Shown here piece by piece: positions 17,879-29,348 of a DNA stretch of 64,000 nucleotides. The notes under the pieces were generated by a model. It was not told the DNA's origin and ran no database searches. It saw only the letters and a program-made list of their open reading frames with translations. A program made the translations under genes and the position numbers. Numbering within the stretch: the first letter of the stretch is position 1; every line of letters begins with the position of its first letter. This DNA comes from Desulfolutivibrio sulfodismutans DSM 3696 (GTDB lineage Bacteria > Desulfobacterota > Desulfovibrionia > Desulfovibrionales > Desulfovibrionaceae), in NCBI RefSeq assembly GCF_013376455.1, contig NZ_CP045504.1, forward strand, positions 4,324,463-4,388,462, read 5' to 3'.

Positions 17879-18192
17879 AACGGCTTGGTCAGGTAATGGC
17901 GGGCGCCGTTTTGCAGGGCCTCCAATATCTTGGCCCCCTGCCCCAGGGCGCTGATCATCACCACCCTGGCCTCTTCGTCTGCGGCCACGATGCTTTTTAA
18001 GCCCTCAATGCCGCTGACCCGGGGCATGGTGATGTCCATGGTCACCAGATCGGGCTTGAGGGATTTGTATTTTTCCAGGGCGTCCTGGCCGTCACCGGCC
18101 TCGCCGACGATCTCGTGGCCGGCGTGTTCCAGGATTTCCTTAAGGCTTTTGCGAGAGAGGGCGGAATCATCCACCACGAGGATGCGGGCCAT
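17830..18192 (-). CDS. cheY: CheY-like single-domain response regulator
   Basis: 120 residues, receiver only. The acidic pocket is VVDDSA and the phospho-acceptor Asp is in LVTMDITMPRVSG. The conserved Ser is in MISALG and Lys in YLTKPFEAD. It has no output domain, so it acts by binding a target or as a phosphate shuttle. It lies between the CheX-like phosphatase (24 bp upstream) and the CBS kinase (about 130 bp downstream), the order expected of a co-transcribed kinase-regulator-phosphatase set. Its last 50 bp are duplicated downstream. Confidence 0.93.
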   Translation of the reverse strand: MARILVVDDSALSRKSLKEILEHAGHEIVGEAGDGQDALEKYKSLKPDLVTMDITMPRVSGIEGLKSIVAADEEARVVMISALGQGAKILEALQNGARHYLTKPFEADKVLDAVAEVLAA

Positions 18193-18216
18193 GGCAAGTG
18201 CTCCTTTGCGCTGCGG

Positions 18217-19113
18217 CTAATTGAATATCGGCGACCCAAGGCCGATGAAAAAGGTGAATTCCCCGAACGGCAGGGAAAACGGGATGGCGTAGGCCACGCC
18301 CACGGCCCGGATGATGCCGTCGCTTTGGCATTCCGGGGGCAGAAGCTCCAGTTCCACCCAGTCGTTGGACAGCTTGGAGAGGAAAAGCCCGTTTTGCACG
18401 TTCATGAATTCCCCCAGGGCGTCCCGGGCCAGGTCGTCGAAGCCGTCCATGGGCATCTTGGCGTACCGCGCCGCGAATTCGGCCATGGCCGGGCCTGAGC
18501 CGGAAAATCCGGTGAAAATCTTGAAGCGGCCGTCCATTTCCTGATGCACCAGATGCCCAAAGGGGGTGGCGACCACCTTTTCGGCCCGGCGGATGACGAT
18601 GCCGGGTTCGATGAAGCGCACCAGATTGCGGGTGAACAGGGCGAAATAGTCGGCATAGACCTCGGGGTCGCCAAGCTCGGGCATCCGGGCCAGGGAGGCG
18701 GCCACGGCGTCCATGTCGTTTTCCTTGAGGGCCTCGTATTCGGCGTCGGAAAAGCCCGAGTCGCGGCGATAGGCGGCCAGCACCCGTTCGATGTCCTCGA
18801 AGCTCATGATGCCCTTGTCGGCCAGGGCCTGACTGACCAGCAGGTGGCGCTTGCTCTGGCGGGACAAAAGGTCCGTGAGCTGGTCCTCGGTGAGGTAGCC
18901 CTTGCCGATGGCGATTTCGCCGAAACGCATGTCGAAGGTGGTCTGGAGGCGGTGGGCGGTCTCCACCTGCTCGGCGGTCATGTAGCCCGCGTCGATGGCC
19001 AGGATGCCGATTTTGACCCGCACGGAATCCTGCAGGGCCAGCACCTCGCGCAGTTGGTCAGCGGTGATGTGTTTGTTCTCGAGAAGGTAATGACCGAAGA
19101 AGTGGCTGAACAT
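18217..19113 (-). CDS. CheX-like phosphatase with N-terminal tandem helical repeats
   Basis: 298 residues from ATG 19113; AGGAG lies upstream, and the longer frame to 19203 has no ribosome site. The N-terminal 150 residues hold repeats of the type ITADQLREVL / MTAEQVETAH / LTEDQLTDLL, each about 35-40 residues, resembling MshE-N-like helical modules. The C-terminal domain has DALGEFMNVQNG, matching the catalytic D/S-xxx-E-xx-N pattern of CheC/CheX/FliY phosphatases. It presumably dephosphorylates the CheY encoded next. First gene of the signalling set. Confidence 0.75.
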   Translation of the reverse strand: MFSHFFGHYLLENKHITADQLREVLALQDSVRVKIGILAIDAGYMTAEQVETAHRLQTTFDMRFGEIAIGKGYLTEDQLTDLLSRQSKRHLLVSQALADKGIMSFEDIERVLAAYRRDSGFSDAEYEALKENDMDAVAASLARMPELGDPEVYADYFALFTRNLVRFIEPGIVIRRAEKVVATPFGHLVHQEMDGRFKIFTGFSGSGPAMAEFAARYAKMPMDGFDDLARDALGEFMNVQNGLFLSKLSNDWVELELLPPECQSDGIIRAVGVAYAIPFSLPFGEFTFFIGLGSPIFN

Positions 19114-19237
19114 CAGGGGTGCTCTCCTTGTGAATCGGCCGTGCGGCGGGCCGTTGCTCACAGGGAAGCTACGCGCGGCGTGTGATGGTTCCTTCAACTT
19201 CACGTGGCGATTTCATGAAGCCGCGCCTCGGTTCGCC

Positions 19238-19274
19238 ATAAAAAACGGGGAGCCTCCCATGGGAGGCCCCCCGT
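19238..19274 (-). terminator. intrinsic terminator downstream of pnp
   Basis: On the minus strand a long stem ACGGGG...CCTCCCATGGGAGG...CCCCGT is followed by six T. It would end the long rimP-to-pnp transcript before the cheX promoter region. Confidence 0.85.
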
Positions 19275-19295
19275 CGCATATTCTTCCCCCGGTAC

Positions 19296-19335
19296 GGGAT
19301 TCCAAAGGGGCCGTGCCCCTTTGGCTGCCGGAGGC
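19296..19335 (-). repeat. palindromic intergenic repeat, copy 1
   Basis: Read on the minus strand: GCCTCCGGCaGCCAAAGGGG, a loop, then CCCCTTTGGAATCCC. The same element is found at 62482-62519 with a different loop and a one-base-pair shorter stem. Both follow the 3' end of a gene in the same relative orientation. Confidence 0.8.
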
Positions 19336-19358
19336 CTTTCTTACATCAATTCCCGTGC

Positions 19359-21593
19359 CTAGCGCCGGTCCCGGCGATCCCCGCCGCGTCCGCCGAAGCG
19401 GTCGCCGCCGCGTCCGCCGCGATCCCCGCCCGGGCGGCGTGCGCCGCCGGTCTTGGGATAGTCGGCGGGGTCGTAGGGGCGGCCCTGTTCCTCGAAGAGC
19501 ACGGCCTTGCGCGACAGGCGCACCCGGCCGTTGGACTCCACATCCAGAACCTTGACCTCCATGGGCTGTCCGAGCTTGACCACGTCGGCCACGTTTTCCA
19601 CGCGTTCGGTGTCAAGCTGCGAGACATGCACCAGTCCGTCCAGGCCGGGCAGGATCTCCACCACCACGCCGCAGTCCAGAACCTTGGTCACCGTGCCCTG
19701 GTAGTTCCGGCCCACGTCGGCCTTCTGATCGAAGTACATCACGCGCTCTTTGGCCTTTTCCAGGGCCTCGAGGGTGGGGGCGAAGATGCTGACCTTGCCC
19801 GAATCCTCGATGTCGATGGAAGCGCCGGTCTCGGCGGTGATGGCCTTGATCATCTTTCCCCCCGGGCCGATGATCTCCCGGATCTTTTCCGGGTTGACCA
19901 TGACCACGGCCAGTTGCGGGGCGTTGGGCGACAGCTCGGGCCTGGGGGCGGCCAGAACCTCGTTCATCTTGCCCAGGATGTGCTGGCGGGCGTCGCGGGC
20001 CTGGTAGAGGGCCTTGCGCATGACCGCCTGGGGGATGCCGGTGATCTTGATGTCCATCTGGATGCCGGTCACCGCGTCGTGGGTGCCCGCCACCTTGAAG
20101 TCCATGTCGCCCATGGCGTCCTCGTCGCCGAGGATGTCCGTGAGCACGTGGAACTCGTCGCCTTCCTTGATCAGCCCCATGGCGATGCCGGCCACGGGCT
20201 GGGTGATGGGCACGCCCGCGTCCATGAGCGCAAGGCTGGCGCCGCACACCGAAGCCATGGACGAGGAGCCGTTGGACTCCATGACCTGGGAGACCACCCG
20301 GATGGTGAAGGGGAAGTCCTCGGAGGAGGGCAACACCTGCTGGATGGAGCGTTCGGCCAGGGCGCCGTGGCCGATCTCGCGCCGGGACGGGCCGCGCAGC
20401 ATCTTGACCTCGCCCACGCAGTAGGGCGGGAAGTTGTAGTGCAGCATGAAACGCTTGGAGGAGTCGCCGGTGAGCGTTTCGATTTTCTGCTCGTCGCCGG
20501 TGCTGCCAAGCGTGGCCACGCACAGGGCCTTGGTCTCGCCCCGGGTGAACAGGCAGGAGCCGTGGGTGCGCGGCAGCACCCCGACCTCGGTGGCGATGGG
20601 CCGCACGGTGGTCAGGTCGCGGTTGTCGATGCGTGTTCCCGTGGACCGGATGCGCTCGCGCATGATGGATTTCTCCATCTTCTCCATGAGCTCCTTGGCC
20701 TGTCCCTTGAATTCGGGATGCTCGGGATACGCGGCGGCGATGGCCTCCAGGACCGCCGTCTTGACCTTCTTGCGGGCCTCGCGGCGTTCCATCTTGTCGG
20801 TGATGGAGAGGGCGGCGGTCATGTCGGCCGTGGCCAGTTCCGTGACCTTGGCGTCGATTTCCGGGTTGATCTGGGGCGGCGTGAATTCGATCTTGGGCAC
20901 GCCCACCTTGTTCCGCAGTTCCTCCTGGAGGTCGAGCAGGGGGATGATCTGCTTATGCCCCCATTCCAGGGCGTCGGCGATCAGATCCTCGGTCACGAAC
21001 CTGCCGCCGCCTTCGACCATGACCACGGCGTCGCGGCTGGCCGCGAAAACCATGTTCAGGGTGCTCGGGCCGTTTAAGGCCGCATAGGAGGGGTTTAAGA
21101 CGAACTGGCCGTCCACGTAGCCCACCCGGGCCCCGGCGATGGGTCCCAGGAAGGGGATCTTGGAGATGTGCAGGGCCGTGGAGGCGCCGGTCAGGGCCAG
21201 GATGTCCGGATCGGTGAAGGGATCGGCGGACAGGACCGTGGCGATGATCTGGACCTCGTCGCGGAAGCCCTTGGGGAAAAGCGGACGGCAGGGGCGGTCG
21301 ATGGAACGGCAGACCAGCACCTCGCGCTCGGACGGGCGGCCGATCTCACGGCGGAAATAGCCGCCGGGGATGCGCCCGGAGGCGTAGGACATTTCCTGGT
21401 AATCCACGACCAGGGGAAAAAATCCCTTGTCCATTTCCAGGGTCTGGGTGCAGGCCGTGACCAGCACCACGTTGTCGCCGCTTTGAATCCAGATGGCGCC
21501 GTCGGCCTGGTTGGCCAGCCGTCCGGTTTCAATGATGAAGGTGTTGTCGCCGATCGTGGTTTGCAGGCGGGTAGCCGGAGTTCCAAATGCCAT
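19359..21593 (-). CDS. pnp: polyribonucleotide nucleotidyltransferase (PNPase)
   Basis: 744 residues from ATG 21593 (MAFGTPATRL). Two RNase PH domains come first; the catalytic one has GTHDAVTGIQMDIKI, with the metal-binding Asp region. A KH domain (IREIIGPGGKMIKAI) and an S1 domain (YQGTVTKVLDCGVVVEI) follow. It degrades RNA 3' to 5' by phosphorolysis in the degradosome. The last 35 residues are an RGG-like Gly/Arg/Asp tail (GGARRPGGDRGGRGGDRFGG) beyond the S1 domain, likely an RNA-binding extension. Last gene of the nusA/infB cluster, following rpsO as in many bacteria. Confidence 0.97.
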   Translation of the reverse strand: MAFGTPATRLQTTIGDNTFIIETGRLANQADGAIWIQSGDNVVLVTACTQTLEMDKGFFPLVVDYQEMSYASGRIPGGYFRREIGRPSEREVLVCRSIDRPCRPLFPKGFRDEVQIIATVLSADPFTDPDILALTGASTALHISKIPFLGPIAGARVGYVDGQFVLNPSYAALNGPSTLNMVFAASRDAVVMVEGGGRFVTEDLIADALEWGHKQIIPLLDLQEELRNKVGVPKIEFTPPQINPEIDAKVTELATADMTAALSITDKMERREARKKVKTAVLEAIAAAYPEHPEFKGQAKELMEKMEKSIMRERIRSTGTRIDNRDLTTVRPIATEVGVLPRTHGSCLFTRGETKALCVATLGSTGDEQKIETLTGDSSKRFMLHYNFPPYCVGEVKMLRGPSRREIGHGALAERSIQQVLPSSEDFPFTIRVVSQVMESNGSSSMASVCGASLALMDAGVPITQPVAGIAMGLIKEGDEFHVLTDILGDEDAMGDMDFKVAGTHDAVTGIQMDIKITGIPQAVMRKALYQARDARQHILGKMNEVLAAPRPELSPNAPQLAVVMVNPEKIREIIGPGGKMIKAITAETGASIDIEDSGKVSIFAPTLEALEKAKERVMYFDQKADVGRNYQGTVTKVLDCGVVVEILPGLDGLVHVSQLDTERVENVADVVKLGQPMEVKVLDVESNGRVRLSRKAVLFEEQGRPYDPADYPKTGGARRPGGDRGGRGGDRFGGRGGDRRDRR

Positions 21594-21806
21594 AGGGTGT
21601 GTTCCTCGTTTTCGGGTCGGGGCGATTCCCGATGCAAAACCCGATGTTGGGGTGTGCCCCCCCAAAAAACTCCGTCAGGCGCGGCGGCCATCGGGACCGG
21701 ATGGCGGTCCCGCCGCCCGGCGCGCATGGTGAATTTTCGGGGAGGCGGGGGCCGCCCCGCGCGAGGCCGTTTTTCGGCAACGCGCAAAGATGGCCCCCGG
21801 CCGGTG
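21594..21806 (-). other. rpsO-pnp intergenic RNA with hairpins
   Basis: The 213-bp leader of pnp on the minus strand contains CGGGACCG...CGGTCCCG nested in a larger GGCGG/CCGCC stem, and further down a T6 tract. In other bacteria this spot is an RNase III processing and PNPase autoregulation site. The same role here is inference. Confidence 0.45.
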
Positions 21807-22076
21807 CTACTTGCGCAGCCCAAGTCTCGCGATGAGATCGCGATAGCGTTGGATGTCCTTGCTTTTCAAGTACTTGAGAAGCTTGCGACGCTGCCCGACA
21901 AGTTTCAGAAGGCCCGTGCGGGAATGGAAATCCTTGGCATGGACCTTGAAATGGTCTGTCAGATAGTTGATGCGCGTGGTGAGAAGCGCCACCTGCACCT
22001 CAGGGGAGCCGGTGTCGCCCTCATGCTTCTTGTACTCATCAATGACCTTGGATTTTTCCTCGACGGTCATGACCAC
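21807..22076 (-). CDS. rpsO: 30S ribosomal protein S15
   Basis: 89 residues, the usual family length, when started at GTG 22076: GGAGG lies eight bases upstream, whereas the ATG at 22070 is too far from it. Conserved [33 protein letters not shown] and the C-terminal [13 protein letters not shown] are all present. S15 binds 16S rRNA early in 30S assembly. Located between truB and pnp in the translation cluster. Confidence 0.97.
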   Translation of the reverse strand: MVMTVEEKSKVIDEYKKHEGDTGSPEVQVALLTTRINYLTDHFKVHAKDFHSRTGLLKLVGQRRKLLKYLKSKDIQRYRDLIARLGLRK

Positions 22077-22181
22077 AGCGATATCCTCCGTTTGTCGTGT
22101 TTTTCGCCTCGCGCGACCCGTCCGTTTCACGCCGGACGGATGCCCGGGAAAAAGCGGAAGCAGGAAGGCCGGACGTTTGCG

Positions 22182-23084
22182 TCAACCGAGGCCGCGCAAA
22201 ATCGCCCACCGCATCGCGCCGTCCGTCGCCACCGCCTCGGCGGCGGCCAGGGGTTCGCCAGCGGGACCGAGGAGCAGGGCCTTGTCGCCCGGGGCCGCGC
22301 CAGCGGCGTCAAGCCGCATGCCCCGGGCCACCTTGGCCGCATCCTCCGCCCCGAAACGCACCCGTGGCCAATCCGCAAGCGCCGCCTCAAGGGGTAAAAC
22401 CCTCTCGGGCAGACGCGCGGGCTCGGCCAGCACCTCGGCCAGGCCATGGGCCTGGTCCAGGCGAAACGGACGGCTGTACTCCCGGACAAGGGTGGTCATC
22501 ACTGCGCCGCAAGTAAGTCGCTGCCCCAGGCTGTGGACCAGGGAACGGACGTAGGCGCCGGATGAAACCCGTATCCGGAATTGAACCGACGGCAGATCCA
22601 TGGAAACGATCTGCGCGTCGGAAATCTCGACCTCTTTGGTCTTGACCGGGGTCATCATGCCCCGTCTGGCCAGTTCATACAAGGGTTTTCCCTGGTGCTT
22701 GGCTGCAGAATAGGCCGGAACCTCCTGCATCTGGCGGCCGTTTGCGGCCGCGAGCTCGCGAAGCACATCCCCCTCGGTCACCGACTGCCAGGAAAATTCT
22801 CCGGTCACGGTCCCCTGGATGTCGTAGGTGTCCGTGGTCAGGCCCAGGCGCATGCCCGCCAGATAGACCTTGTCGTCGTGCAAAAACGTGGCGACCTTGG
22901 TGGCCCGCCCCAGTAAAACCACCAACACCCCCTGGGCCAGGGGGTCCAGCGTCCCGGCGTGGCCGATCTTTTTTTGCCCGAGCTGGTACTTGATGTCGTT
23001 TAGGCACGCCGTAGAGGTCGGCCCCGAGGGCTTGTCGAGAACCAGCACGCCATGCTGCTGGGTCGGTTTCACGGGGCTAGACAT
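22182..23084 (-). CDS. truB: tRNA pseudouridine-55 synthase
   Basis: 300 residues from ATG 23084. Motif order fits TruB: GVLVLDKPSGPTS, then KIGHAGTLDPLAQGVL with the catalytic Asp, then VPAYSAAKHQGKPLYELAR and VSSGAYVRSLVHSLG. It makes the universal pseudouridine at position 55 of the tRNA T-loop. Its start overlaps the nrnA stop by 8 bp, indicating translational coupling. Confidence 0.96.
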   Translation of the reverse strand: MSSPVKPTQQHGVLVLDKPSGPTSTACLNDIKYQLGQKKIGHAGTLDPLAQGVLVVLLGRATKVATFLHDDKVYLAGMRLGLTTDTYDIQGTVTGEFSWQSVTEGDVLRELAAANGRQMQEVPAYSAAKHQGKPLYELARRGMMTPVKTKEVEISDAQIVSMDLPSVQFRIRVSSGAYVRSLVHSLGQRLTCGAVMTTLVREYSRPFRLDQAHGLAEVLAEPARLPERVLPLEAALADWPRVRFGAEDAAKVARGMRLDAAGAAPGDKALLLGPAGEPLAAAEAVATDGAMRWAILRGLG

Positions 23085-24051
23085 GCGCGATTGGCGCTCC
23101 AAGCGACGCTCCCACGGCTGCGACCAGCGTGGCCTGGGCCGCGTCCAGCGGCCCGTCCAGGGATCCGCCCGAGGCGTTTTTATGACCGCCGCCGCCAAAT
23201 GACGCCGCCACGCGCTGCACGTCCACATTGCCCACCGAACGCAGGCTGAACTTCACCTGGCCGCCCGGCAGTTCGCGCACGGCCACGGCCGCCTGCACGC
23301 CGCGCACCCGCAGCGCCCAGTTGACCAGCCCGTCGCAGTCCTCGACCGAAGTGCCGGTGCGGATCAGCGTCTCCTGGGAGATGGCGATGGCGCCGACGCG
23401 ACCGTCGAAGTGCTGCGTCATGCCGCCCATGACCTCGGACCACAACCGGATGCGGGACAGCGACCACTGATTTTTCAGGCGGGCGTTGGTCTCGCCCACG
23501 TCGAGTCCGGCGCGCAGGATCCGGGCCGCCAGTTCCAGGGTCTCGGGCCGGGTGGAGCCGAAGGTGAAATCCCCGGTGTCCGTGACCATGGCCACGTACA
23601 GGCATTGCCCCAGGCCGCCGGTCAGGGGCACGCCGAGTTCGTCCGCCAGGGCCGCCACCATTTCCCCGGTGGAGGACGAGGTGGTGTCCACCCAGTTCAG
23701 GGCCCCGAAGCCGGGATTGCCCAGGTGGTGGTCGATGACGATGAGTCGGGCCGGGTCCACGGCATGCTCCAAAGGCCCCAGGCGGGCGGCGTCGCCGCAG
23801 TCCAGGGCCACGGCGAAGCCGTAGGCCGTCGGCAGGGCGGTGGTCCAATGCCCGGGAATGTCCATCCAGGAAAACTGGCCGGGCAGGGGCGAGGCGTTGG
23901 CCATGGTGAAACGCTTGCCCAGCCGCGACAGGATGTGTCCCAGGGCTGCAGCCGAGCCCACGGCGTCGCCGTCGGGATTTTCGTGGGAGAGGATCGCGAT
24001 GTCGTCGTGTTCGCGAAGGATGCGCGCGATATCACGCATCGGGGTGGGCAT
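23077..24051 (-). CDS. nrnA: DHH/DHHA1 phosphoesterase (NrnA-like)
   Basis: 324 residues from ATG 24051 (GAGG about ten bases upstream, inside rbfA; ATG 24039 is an alternative). The DHH domain has SHENPDGDAVGS, LDCGD and the signature VIDHHLGN. The C-terminal DHHA1 domain has GGGGHKNASGG. NrnA hydrolyses nano-RNAs and 3'-phosphoadenosine-5'-phosphate (pAp). The pAp activity would matter in a cell that handles sulfonucleotides, though dissimilatory sulfate reduction itself does not go through PAPS. It overlaps both rbfA and truB. Confidence 0.9.
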   Translation of the reverse strand: MPTPMRDIARILREHDDIAILSHENPDGDAVGSAAALGHILSRLGKRFTMANASPLPGQFSWMDIPGHWTTALPTAYGFAVALDCGDAARLGPLEHAVDPARLIVIDHHLGNPGFGALNWVDTTSSSTGEMVAALADELGVPLTGGLGQCLYVAMVTDTGDFTFGSTRPETLELAARILRAGLDVGETNARLKNQWSLSRIRLWSEVMGGMTQHFDGRVGAIAISQETLIRTGTSVEDCDGLVNWALRVRGVQAAVAVRELPGGQVKFSLRSVGNVDVQRVAASFGGGGHKNASGGSLDGPLDAAQATLVAAVGASLGAPIAHV

Positions 24052-24367
24052 AGACCATGTCCTCAAGAAAGGTGTCGCGCGCAAAACGCAGTTCCGGAAC
24101 GAATTTGATCTTGAGCCGGTGGCCCAAAAGTCCGCGCATATAGCCCTTGGCCTGCTCAAGCCCGGCGGCGGCCTGGGCCTGGCGTTTCTCGTCGCCGGTC
24201 AGGGTGTAGAGCACCTTGGCCACGCTTAAGTCGGTATTTAAGGCCACGCCGCTTATGGTCACCAGTTCGAGCCGGGGGTCTGTCACGTCTTCCACGAGCA
24301 TCTGGGCGATTTCCCGCATAATCAGGTCGGAAAGCCGTGTGGAGCGCCGGGAGGTCGCCTGTTTCAT
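24032..24367 (-). CDS. rbfA: ribosome-binding factor A
   Basis: 111 residues from ATG 24367, with AAGGA eight bases upstream; GTG 24373 is too close to it. RbfA features: RLSDLIMREIAQMLVEDVTDPRL near the N-terminus, then the KH-like fold with LSVAKVLYTL and a C-terminal LKIKFVPELRFARD. It helps 16S rRNA 5'-end maturation and cold adaptation. The nrnA start lies within its 3' end. Confidence 0.95.
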   Translation of the reverse strand: MKQATSRRSTRLSDLIMREIAQMLVEDVTDPRLELVTISGVALNTDLSVAKVLYTLTGDEKRQAQAAAGLEQAKGYMRGLLGHRLKIKFVPELRFARDTFLEDMVYAHPDA

Positions 24368-24450
24368 AATCACTATCCTTGCCGACCCCGGGGGGTCGCG
24401 CCAGATCAGACCGGGGCAGACCGGGTCTGACCGGTTCAGATCGGGCCGGA

Positions 24451-24738
24451 TCAGACCTGAATGATCTCGATGTCGTCGTAGACCAGTTCGGCCGCGTCCA
24501 TGGCCACGACCTTGTTGAGCGCCTTCTGCAAAAGCCCCTGCACCCGGGGGGCGTCCGGGGAGACGGTCACGGCGGCCAGGACCAGGGTGTCGTGGGCATC
24601 CTGGCGGGCGATCTCGCTTATGGCCACATTGAAGGTGTTGCGCAGCTTCTGCTTGAGGCTTAAGGCCACGCGCCGTTTTCCCTTGAGCGAGTCGTTTCCA
24701 TGGAGCCGAAACTCCAGGGTCAGGATGCCGATGACCAT
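24451..24738 (-). CDS. ylxP: YlxP-like DUF503 protein
   Basis: 95 residues, MVIGILTLEFRLHGNDSLKGKRR at the start and FNVAISEIARQDAHDT in the middle, the typical DUF503 pattern. Family members sit between infB and rbfA across many bacteria and are linked to 30S assembly, though the mechanism is little known. Here it is 15 bp after infB, the classical place. Degenerate GGTCTGATC-like repeats fill the gap to rbfA. Confidence 0.88.
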   Translation of the reverse strand: MVIGILTLEFRLHGNDSLKGKRRVALSLKQKLRNTFNVAISEIARQDAHDTLVLAAVTVSPDAPRVQGLLQKALNKVVAMDAAELVYDDIEIIQV

Positions 24739-24753
24739 GGCCTAGGCACCGCC

Positions 24754-27624
<2,871 letters not shown>

Positions 27625-27636
27625 TTTGGCTTCCCC

Positions 27637-27912
27637 CTAACGTTTCCTGCCGCGCCCGGCGAATTTCTTGAATTTTTCCCGGCAGACGGGGTTGTCGCAG
27701 ACATAGTGCCCTCTGCCGTCCATGCGCATCTTTGCGTCATGGACCAGATGCGGCGGCGCTGTCTCGGCCGTGGCCGGGCCGCCGGACGCCCGGGACCGAT
27801 CAACATATCGGGACAGTCCGGCTTTGGGAAACCGGCCCCGGCATATCACACACATGCGCACGGGAACGTGCTTCCCGCCGCAGTCTCCATTTTCGGGCCC
27901 CGTTGCACTCAT
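27637..27912 (-). CDS. ylxR: YlxR-like RNA-binding protein (DUF448)
   Basis: 91 residues. VPVRMCVICRGRFPKAGLSRYV and RGHYVCDNPVCREK match the YlxR family (the R-x-C-x-x-C and G-R-G-x-Y motifs). Such small proteins lie between nusA and infB and bind RNA; in some bacteria they influence RNase P or transcription. It is 11 bp after nusA and ends 12 bp before infB, so all three are co-transcribed. Confidence 0.9.
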   Translation of the reverse strand: MSATGPENGDCGGKHVPVRMCVICRGRFPKAGLSRYVDRSRASGGPATAETAPPHLVHDAKMRMDGRGHYVCDNPVCREKFKKFAGRGRKR

Positions 27913-27923
27913 GGGGCGGCGTC

Positions 27924-29348
27924 CTATTCCCCGGGCTTGGCCACAGGGTCGGCCTCGACTGCCGGGGCGTCGTCCGCCGGGGCCTCCGGCGTCGCAACGT
28001 CGGCATCGGCCGCCGTATCGCCAGCCGTGTCGGCAGCCGCCTCGGGTTCGTCACCGGCCGCCTCGTCCGCCGCCGCAACGGCCTCGGGCGCATCGCCCGT
28101 CTCTTCGGCCGGGGCCTTGGCCGGGGCCAGGAGCTTTAAGGCCAACCGGATGTTGCCCAAGCGCGTGGGGGTCATGTCCTCGATGCTTGAGAGGGCCTCG
28201 TCGTCGGCCTCGATCATCTGCTCAAGCGAGGTGAACCCGGCGGACAAGAACTTCTCCACAGGCATCTCAGCCACGCTGGCCAACTGCTCGAGTTCCTTGC
28301 GCGAGGCGTTTAATTCCCCGAAGCGGGATTCGGTGAAAATATCGATCTTCCAGCCCAAAAGCTTGGCCGCCAGCTTGACGTTCTGGCCCTTGCGGCCGAT
28401 GGCCAGGTTGAGCTGGTCGTCGGGAACCACGACCTCCAGGGTCTTTTCTTCCTCGTCCACGGTGATGCGCGAAACCGAGGCCGGAGACAGGGCGTTTCTG
28501 GCGAATCCGGCGATGTCCGGGCTCCAGACCACGATGTCGATGCGCTCGCCGCGCAGTTCCTGGACGATGTTCTGGATGCGCGATCCCCGGATGCCCACGC
28601 AGGCCCCCACCGGGTCCACGTCGCGATCCTTGGACATGACCGCCACCTTGGCCCGGGAGCCGGGGTCGCGGGACACGCCCAGGATGCGCACGGTGCCGTC
28701 GGCCACCTCGGGCACCTCGCGGGAGAAAAGCGCGCTCATGTAGTCGCCATGGGTGCGCGACACGATGATCTGCGGGCCGCGTCCCTGGGGCAGCACCTCG
28801 ATGATGAAGGCCTGGACGCGGTCGCCGCGTTTGTAGCGTTCGCGGGGGATCTGCTCTTCCTTGGGCAAAAGGGCCTCGGTGCGGCCGAGGTTGATGATCC
28901 AGCCCGAACGGTCCCGGCGCTGGATGATGCCGCTGACGATCTCGCCCTTTCTGTCCTTGTATTCCTCGTAAATGATTTCCTGCTCGGCGTCGCGCATGCG
29001 CTGGATGATCACCTGCTTGGCCGATTGGGCCGCGATGCGTCCCAGATCCTCGATCTTGAGCTTGAACCCCATCTCGTCGTCGATCTGCACGTTGGGGTCG
29101 ATGGCCCGGGCCTCCTCCAGGGTGATCTCAGCGTCCGGGTCTTCCACTTCCGCGGCGACCACCTTGAACTGGTAGACGTCGATCTCGCCCTGCTCTTCGT
29201 TGTACCCCACCTCGAAATCCAGGTGGTCCCCATATTTGCGGGCCACGGAGGAGCGCACGGCCTCCTCGAGGGTGTCAACGAGGAGATCCCGGTCGATGCC
29301 CCGGTCCTTGCTTATCTGGTCGATTGCCTTTTTCAGCTCCATGCTCAT
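27924..29348 (-). CDS. nusA: transcription termination/antitermination factor NusA
   Basis: 474 residues from ATG 29348, GGAGG well spaced. The N-terminal RNA polymerase-binding domain is followed by an S1 domain (GEIVSGIIQRRDRSGWIINLG) and tandem KH domains (VGACVGIRGSRIQNIVQEL, then LAIGRKGQNVKLAAKL). A helix-hairpin-helix segment and then an Ala/Glu/Asp-rich acidic tail of about 65 residues complete it. Acts at pausing and termination. Its start overlaps the rimP stop as ATGA. Confidence 0.96.
   Translation of the reverse strand: MSMELKKAIDQISKDRGIDRDLLVDTLEEAVRSSVARKYGDHLDFEVGYNEEQGEIDVYQFKVVAAEVEDPDAEITLEEARAIDPNVQIDDEMGFKLKIEDLGRIAAQSAKQVIIQRMRDAEQEIIYEEYKDRKGEIVSGIIQRRDRSGWIINLGRTEALLPKEEQIPRERYKRGDRVQAFIIEVLPQGRGPQIIVSRTHGDYMSALFSREVPEVADGTVRILGVSRDPGSRAKVAVMSKDRDVDPVGACVGIRGSRIQNIVQELRGERIDIVVWSPDIAGFARNALSPASVSRITVDEEEKTLEVVVPDDQLNLAIGRKGQNVKLAAKLLGWKIDIFTESRFGELNASRKELEQLASVAEMPVEKFLSAGFTSLEQMIEADDEALSSIEDMTPTRLGNIRLALKLLAPAKAPAEETGDAPEAVAAADEAAGDEPEAAADTAGDTAADADVATPEAPADDAPAVEADPVAKPGE

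Noticed and set aside
19626..21077. 483-codon open frame opposite pnp
   Set aside because: Shadow of pnp codons. His/Gly/Asp-rich composition typical of antisense frames in GC-rich DNA.
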